Part shown: piece by piece, positions 51,491 through 55,590 of the stretch
Numbering within the stretch: position 1 is the stretch's first letter
Layout of the letters: each line of letters begins with the position of its first letter
Origin: Paulinella micropora
Lineage: Eukaryota > Cercozoa > Imbricatea > Euglyphida
Direction: 5' to 3'
NCBI GenBank assembly: GCA_009731375.1
Contig: BJOX01000242.1
Span: forward strand, 1-55,590
Length of the DNA stretch: 55,590 nt
The notes under the pieces: model-generated
Databases searched by the model: none
What the model was told of the DNA's origin: nothing
What the model saw: only the letters and a program-made list of their open reading frames with translations
Translations under genes and position numbers: made by a program

Positions 51491-52383
51491 GCTGAATGTC
51501 TTCACGCTTTATCAGTTCTTTTGTCTTTTTTTCTTTAATAACTTCTTTAGTTTGCTCCTTCATATCTTTTTCTTCGTCAATTGGTTTAACAAAATCAGTT
51601 TTCAATAATCTCTTGGACTTACTAACTCAACCCCCTTCGTCCCTTGACTTTATAAATAATCTTACTGAAATTCTTTCCACCTTTGGAGAAAACATTCCGT
51701 TTGTTTTCTTTTCTTACACTATCGCCAACATTAAATTCTTCAATTAAATTATCACGTGTTATCGTTTGTTTATTTTTGTCTCTCCCGAAAAATACATCCG
51801 CTGGTTTAGCCTGAATTCCTCTATGCACTTTATGATTATAAGCATCAACTAAGTCTTGAATATAACTAACCCAATCAAAATTACGATTGGTTTCAAATAA
51901 AAGGTCAAGCCATCTCCTTATACTTCTTATCACTCTATCAACAACCGCAAGTGCTCTATGGTCACCAACTTCAACGACATCATGCCTAATTCCATTTTCA
52001 TTAAAATATTCACGAGTTGCTCCTTTATATTCTCCCCCGCTGTCAGTAGTAATTGATTTAGGTTTATATTTGATTGATTTCAAAGCATAATAAACTTCTT
52101 TTGCTGTTTTATTTTTTAATGGAATGATTATTAAATATCTTGAATGACAATCTATCCAAAATAACATCCAAGCATAGCCTTTATTTCCTTTCTTATCTTT
52201 TATCTTACTCATATCTGCTAAGTCAAGAAAAACTTAGTCTAATGGATTATCAACCCATATAGTGTTCCATATTTTCTGGTTCTTTTTCTGGTGATGAATT
52301 TCCAGTGCTTCTTCTTCTTTTGTTTTAACTACTTCTCCCGTAGGTGTGTCTTCCGCATTAATAATTAAATGTTTATTGTCCAT
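51378..52383 (-). pseudogene. rve-family integrase, broken (third element)
   Basis: It starts MDNKHLIINAEDTPTGEVVK. A TAA replaces a codon in NPLD-stop-VFLDLADMSKI, where the intact protein has NPLKQVFVDLADMSKL-type sequence, so Gln to TAA is simplest. The core continues WMLFWIDCHSRYLIIIPLKN, TTDSGGEYKG and ALAVVDRVIRSIRR, again with Asp at the third catalytic position. Near 51620 a frameshift follows KGRRG; the C-terminal end KELIKREDIQPEK runs on into the terminal repeat, having lost the stop of its relative at 21187. Not functional as it stands. Confidence 0.85.
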
Positions 52384-52420
52384 TTATACAAAATATAAAA
52401 ATATTTTTTTTGCACATATA

Positions 52421-52620
52421 ATGCCGACCGTAAAAGTCCTGAGAAAGGTATTAGGTGAAGAAAAAAGGAGGCATTGTCCAAAAATTAGCAAATTAAAAAA
52501 GGCTGATTTGCTTAAATTGATGGAACATTATGAAACGATGGTCTCGGAAAAGAAAAGGTTTAAGAAAACTACGAAACCACCACCTAAGTTTAAACATTCG
52601 GAGCTGAAATGTCTTCTTGG
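52421..52620 (+). pseudogene. SAP-like small protein, cut at the element's inner break
   Basis: It starts MPTVKVLRKVLGEEKRRHCP. KISKLKKADLLKLMEHYE resembles a SAP-type DNA-binding helix-extension-helix, seen in many small viral proteins. After about residue 60 (PPPKFKHSELKC) composition changes and the frame runs into unrelated GC-rich sequence ending at 52807, so the true C-terminus is missing. The AT-rich element sequence ends around 52600-52620. It is divergent from the integrase. Confidence 0.45.
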
Positions 52621-52699
52621 CTGTGGCATAACCGAGCCAGCACCCAAACCCAAAAAACAAAAAAAAAACAAAAAAGAACAGAAATATGCAGGCACGAAA

Positions 52700-52805
52700 A
52701 AAGCACGGACAAAAGAGGGAAAGGAAGAGAAGTGTACTTTATGGTCTCTGAGGTACGGTACCTCTTGGCGGCCGGGGGGCCGTCTGTTGAGCTCTTGTCA
52801 CTCAT
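52700..52805 (-). pseudogene. Start of a GC-rich gene truncated by the PLV fragment
   Basis: The minus strand opens MSDKSSTDGPPAAKRYRTSE, then TIKYTSLPFPLL, after which it enters AT-rich sequence. It looks like a viral or host N-terminus (nuclear-localisation-like KR) cut by the third element. The palindrome AGGTACGGTACCT (52751-52763) lies within its first codons. Tentative. Confidence 0.3.
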
Positions 52806-52979
52806 AGCCGCCTAAAAAAAAAAAAATCGTAAACAAGGCTCTTAAATTTCTTTTGTGTGTAGACTACCGAAAGAGACTCCAAGAAACAAAAAAAAAAGCC
52901 TGGCCAACTTTTTTTTTCAGGCAGTGGGAAGAAAAAAAAGAGAGGGTAGGGTGCAATTTAGGGGGCAGGCGCGGGGCCG

Positions 52980-53174
52980 GCGGGGGCCCCGGGGGGGGGG
53001 GGGGGGGGGGGAAGGGGGGGGGGGGGCCCCCCCCCCCCCTGGGGGGGGGCCCCCCCCCCCCNNNNNNNNNNNNNNNNNNNNNNNNNNNNNNNNNNNNNNN
53101 NNNNNNNNNNNNNNNNNNNNNNNNNNNNNNNNNNNNNNNNNNNNNNNNNNNNNNNNNNNNNNNNNNNNNNNNNN
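52980..53174. other. Assembly gap with G/C-run edges
   Basis: 113 Ns (53062-53174) preceded by about 75 bases of pure G and C runs. Frames through it are artefacts. 52806-52979 shows no gene. Confidence 0.95.
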
Positions 53175-53175
53175 G

Positions 53176-55260
53176 ATGAACGGCCCGCACCGCGGTAGAA
53201 AGCGCCAAAAAAGAGCGCTTTCGCCCAGCCATGACAGACTGTCGACAGACGTGGTCCGGCTGCTCCTTGCCTTTCTGCCGCACCTAGATCTGCTGCGTTT
53301 GTCACGAGTGTGCCGCGGCGGGCTCTGGGGCTCCGACCGCTGGCGGCCCACGGAACTGGTGCTGCCCTGCCTTCCGCCTAAAGCGGCGTTGCTCGCGCTG
53401 CGCGCGCGCGGCTCTTCGATTACCGAGGCGGTGGTGGATACCGCGGCGTTCGAGAGTTCGGGGACACTGGCGGAGTGCGCCAGCTGCTTGCCCGGCGTTC
53501 GCTCGCTGCGGCTCGTGTCCTGGAGAAAAGACGCGCGCGCCGACGACGTTCGGGCCCTGGCCTGCCTCACGGGCCTGCAACAGCTGTCGTTCGAGTACTG
53601 CAGGGGCCTTTCCGCGACTGCACTCTCGCCGCTAGCATCGTGGCAGCAGTGCCAGGGTGCCAAGCGCGAACGGCTCGTCACGGTGCAGGAAGCGCTAGCG
53701 CTGAACACAGACAAACGCAAAGACAAGCTTTACTGCCCGCAGTGCAACCAGTCCTTGTCGCTGAGACGCGAGAATGTCGATGGTAGGCGCGCGCACTTCT
53801 ACCACCTAGCCGCACCGGCAGGCACTGGCCACGGCGAGGGTCTGCTGCACTTGTTGGCCAAGGCCTTCATCGAAGCCAAGCTGGCCGAGATCACGTTCCG
53901 CTGGTCCGAGTGCGCCTCGGCGCTCGTTTGCCGCACCGGCCGACGCTTTGAGGGCTGCACCGTGGTGCTGGAGCAGACGTTGGGCGCGAGCAGCCGACTG
54001 GTAGGTTTGTCCCCGGAAGAGGCTAGGCTCAGGCCCGACGTGACGATCTTGGATCAGAACCAGGCGGTTGCGGCCTTTGTCGAAATCTTCGTGAGCAGCC
54101 GCAAGGAAATGCGGCACTGGGAGGCCTACGCCAAGTTCCCGCAGGCAGTAGCGTTGGAGATAGACTTCAACACCGCAATTCCGAAAACCGGCACGACATT
54201 GGTGCTGCAGGACACCAAACGACAATTGTCTGGAGCGCCGTGCGCCGCTTGTGCCACCCGGGTGGCCGAAAATCTCCGGGCGAAGGCTGCCGCCGAAGAA
54301 GAAGCGCGGCGACAGTCGCAGGCCGCCAGGGCCAGGGCCGAGCAACAGCGAAAGGCCGCGCTGGCTGCGCTGGCCGCGCGGGGGCGCGCCTTAATTCAGG
54401 CCAAGCTGCCTGAGATCACGTTCCGCTGGTCCGCGTGCGCTGTGGGGCTAGCGCCGCAGTGCCAGCGGCAGCGGCGCTTCGAGGGCTGTACCGCGGTGGC
54501 GGGGTCGGGCACGACGGGCCGTGCGGATGGCCTGACCGAAGCCGGCCGTCAGCCCGACTTGACAATTTTAGACCAGAACCAAACAGCTCTAGCATTTATC
54601 GATGTCTTCGTCGGTAGTCACAAGGAGCCGCCCAGGTGGAAGGCTTATGAGCCTGTCGGGGCCGTCCAGCTAGAAGTAGACGTGCGCAAGCTCCACTGGA
54701 AATCCGAGAGCGGCTATTGGCTGACCGACGTCAAGCTCCGCGCCAATAAAGCGCCGTGCAACTTTTGCGTGGCAGAGGCCAGCGCGGCAGAGGCACGCCT
54801 CCAAGCGCGGCTGGCAGAGGAAAGGAAACGACACCAAAGACAATTAGTCCAGGAAGAGGAACGCCTCCAAATGCAGTTGGCCGAAGAAGAGCTGGAGCGA
54901 CAGTGCGACGGTGAGCGCACTGCCGCGTCGGCTGGAGGTTGTCAGGAGGCAACCGCACCCAGCCCGGGGGCCAGGCGGTGTGTGAGCAACCAGGAGCGCG
55001 CGCGCACTGACGACGGGGCGGCACGCGGGGGGGCGGTGTGCACGGTGCAAGACTGGCTGAAACATGCGTTCTCGGACGACGAGGCGGTGCAGGACCGGCT
55101 GAAATGGACGTTGCCCCCACGCGTGCGAAACCAAGTGCTGGCCGGGGGTCTGCCTGCGTGGCTCTCGGACGACGAGGCGGCCGTGTTCCCTAGCCTGACG
55201 TACACGCCGGGCGCGGCCGGACCTGTATGGGCCCTGGAGGAGGAGACCAAAGTAGTCTAA
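53176..55260 (+). CDS. F-box/LRR protein fused to two CoiA-like nuclease domains
   Basis: 694 residues from MNGPHRGRKRQKRALSPSHD; the ATG is two bases after the gap, so the true start might lie inside it. Residues 20-60 (LSTDVVRLLLAFLPHLDLLR, LSRVCRGGLW) are an F-box, and 60-155 give LRR-like strands. Residues 187-205 have YCPQCNQSL then HFYHLA, the zinc-and-His N-lobe of CoiA-like proteins. Two copies of a nuclease-like domain follow: copy 1 has LRPDVTILDQNQ (Asp 288) and FVEIFVSSRKE (Glu 303); copy 2 has RQPDLTILDQNQ (Asp 461) and FIDVFVGSHKE (Asp 476 instead of Glu). Each is followed by a CxxC and an Ala/Glu/Arg coiled coil. F-box proteins recruit targets to SCF ubiquitin ligases and are abundant in Pandoravirus-like giant viruses. 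A nuclease or its dead relative as bait is inference. Confidence 0.7.
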   Translation: MNGPHRGRKRQKRALSPSHDRLSTDVVRLLLAFLPHLDLLRLSRVCRGGLWGSDRWRPTELVLPCLPPKAALLALRARGSSITEAVVDTAAFESSGTLAECASCLPGVRSLRLVSWRKDARADDVRALACLTGLQQLSFEYCRGLSATALSPLASWQQCQGAKRERLVTVQEALALNTDKRKDKLYCPQCNQSLSLRRENVDGRRAHFYHLAAPAGTGHGEGLLHLLAKAFIEAKLAEITFRWSECASALVCRTGRRFEGCTVVLEQTLGASSRLVGLSPEEARLRPDVTILDQNQAVAAFVEIFVSSRKEMRHWEAYAKFPQAVALEIDFNTAIPKTGTTLVLQDTKRQLSGAPCAACATRVAENLRAKAAAEEEARRQSQAARARAEQQRKAALAALAARGRALIQAKLPEITFRWSACAVGLAPQCQRQRRFEGCTAVAGSGTTGRADGLTEAGRQPDLTILDQNQTALAFIDVFVGSHKEPPRWKAYEPVGAVQLEVDVRKLHWKSESGYWLTDVKLRANKAPCNFCVAEASAAEARLQARLAEERKRHQRQLVQEEERLQMQLAEEELERQCDGERTAASAGGCQEATAPSPGARRCVSNQERARTDDGAARGGAVCTVQDWLKHAFSDDEAVQDRLKWTLPPRVRNQVLAGGLPAWLSDDEAAVFPSLTYTPGAAGPVWALEEETKVV

Positions 55261-55590
55261 AAAGGTATTCAGTTTTGTATCTCAAAACATTCCCTCTCTG
55301 CTACTAAACGTCTGCGTGCGGGGGCTCGGACACAGATATTTGAGTTGAATGTATCACATTAAAAAATCTTTGAAAACAAAAGTAATCTCTTGGCCCGGGC
55401 CTTTTTTTTAAAATTTCTTATCGATAGGTAAGACATTGCCCTTATTTTCCGTACAGGTCGGACATAACAGAGAGGAAACTTTTAACCAGGCCCCCCTCTC
55501 TGTGAAGAAATAGCGAAGATGGAAAACTCCGGGGCAAGGGGGGGGGTGTGGGAGAGAGGGAAGGGGCCGAGATTTGGCCTTTGGTGGGAA
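55261..55590. other. 3' flank without gene
   Basis: AT/GC mixed sequence after the F-box gene, with CCCGGGCC, TATCGATA and G runs; no gene or clear signal is seen. Confidence 0.5.

Overview
The window is a gapped scaffold from a eukaryote, most likely a single-celled one. It is crowded with simple-sequence DNA and carries endogenous viral elements of two very different base compositions. No spliced host gene could be recognised, and the species cannot be named from the sequence.

Layout. (1) 1-11638: host-like repeat desert. It holds a diverged direct repeat with 12-bp palindromes, long CA/GT, GA, TTC, TACA and CTA tracts, a fragment of a LINE-type reverse transcriptase cut by a gap, and a 612-bp fold-back element. 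(2) 11639-19335 plus 40398-about 40510: an old, decayed Polinton-like virus (PLV). Its terminal repeat, a piece of integrase, protein-primed DNA polymerase B, small genes, a virion protein and the 3' part of the major capsid gene remain, all carrying stops and frameshifts. (3) 19336-40397: a younger, nearly complete PLV of 21,062 bp with 126/127-bp terminal inverted repeats. It is flanked by the 6-bp target duplication GAGGTT and inserted inside the capsid gene of the old element; the old capsid reading frame resumes on the other side. (4) 40505-41232: CTA/TTC microsatellite. (5) 41240-50272: a GC-rich block with the 3' end of a ribonucleotide reductase small subunit, a broken virion fibre locus of about 5 kb on the minus strand, a Cys-rich gene and a possible cysteine peptidase. 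This resembles an integrated giant virus. (6) 50892-about 52600: a third PLV fragment with the same end as the old element and a broken integrase. (7) 53176-55260: a GC-rich F-box protein fused to two CoiA/PD-(D/E)XK-like domains.

The young element has a full PLV gene set. For integration it has an rve integrase, and for replication a protein-primed PolB. The virion genes are a packaging ATPase, an Ulp1/adenain-like protease, a penton-like minor capsid protein, a double-jelly-roll major capsid protein, a conserved virion protein and a self-cleaving S74 fibre. Accessory genes include a class 3 lipase, a DCL/DUF3223 protein and small Zn-finger and basic proteins. Virion genes lie mostly on the plus strand; integrase and PolB lie on the minus strand and point toward the left terminus. 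Nearly all breaks are one-base changes in homopolymers, or in-frame stops, five of six of which are TGA. The element is therefore recent, and either freshly decaying or affected by read errors.

Points of most interest: the nested PLV-in-PLV insertion, a DD34D integrase active site shared by two elements, the TGA-biased stops, a hairpin inside the terminal repeats, a discoidin-like fibre module shared between the AT-rich PLV and the GC-rich block, a palindrome family in the GC-rich flanks, and the F-box/double-nuclease fusion.
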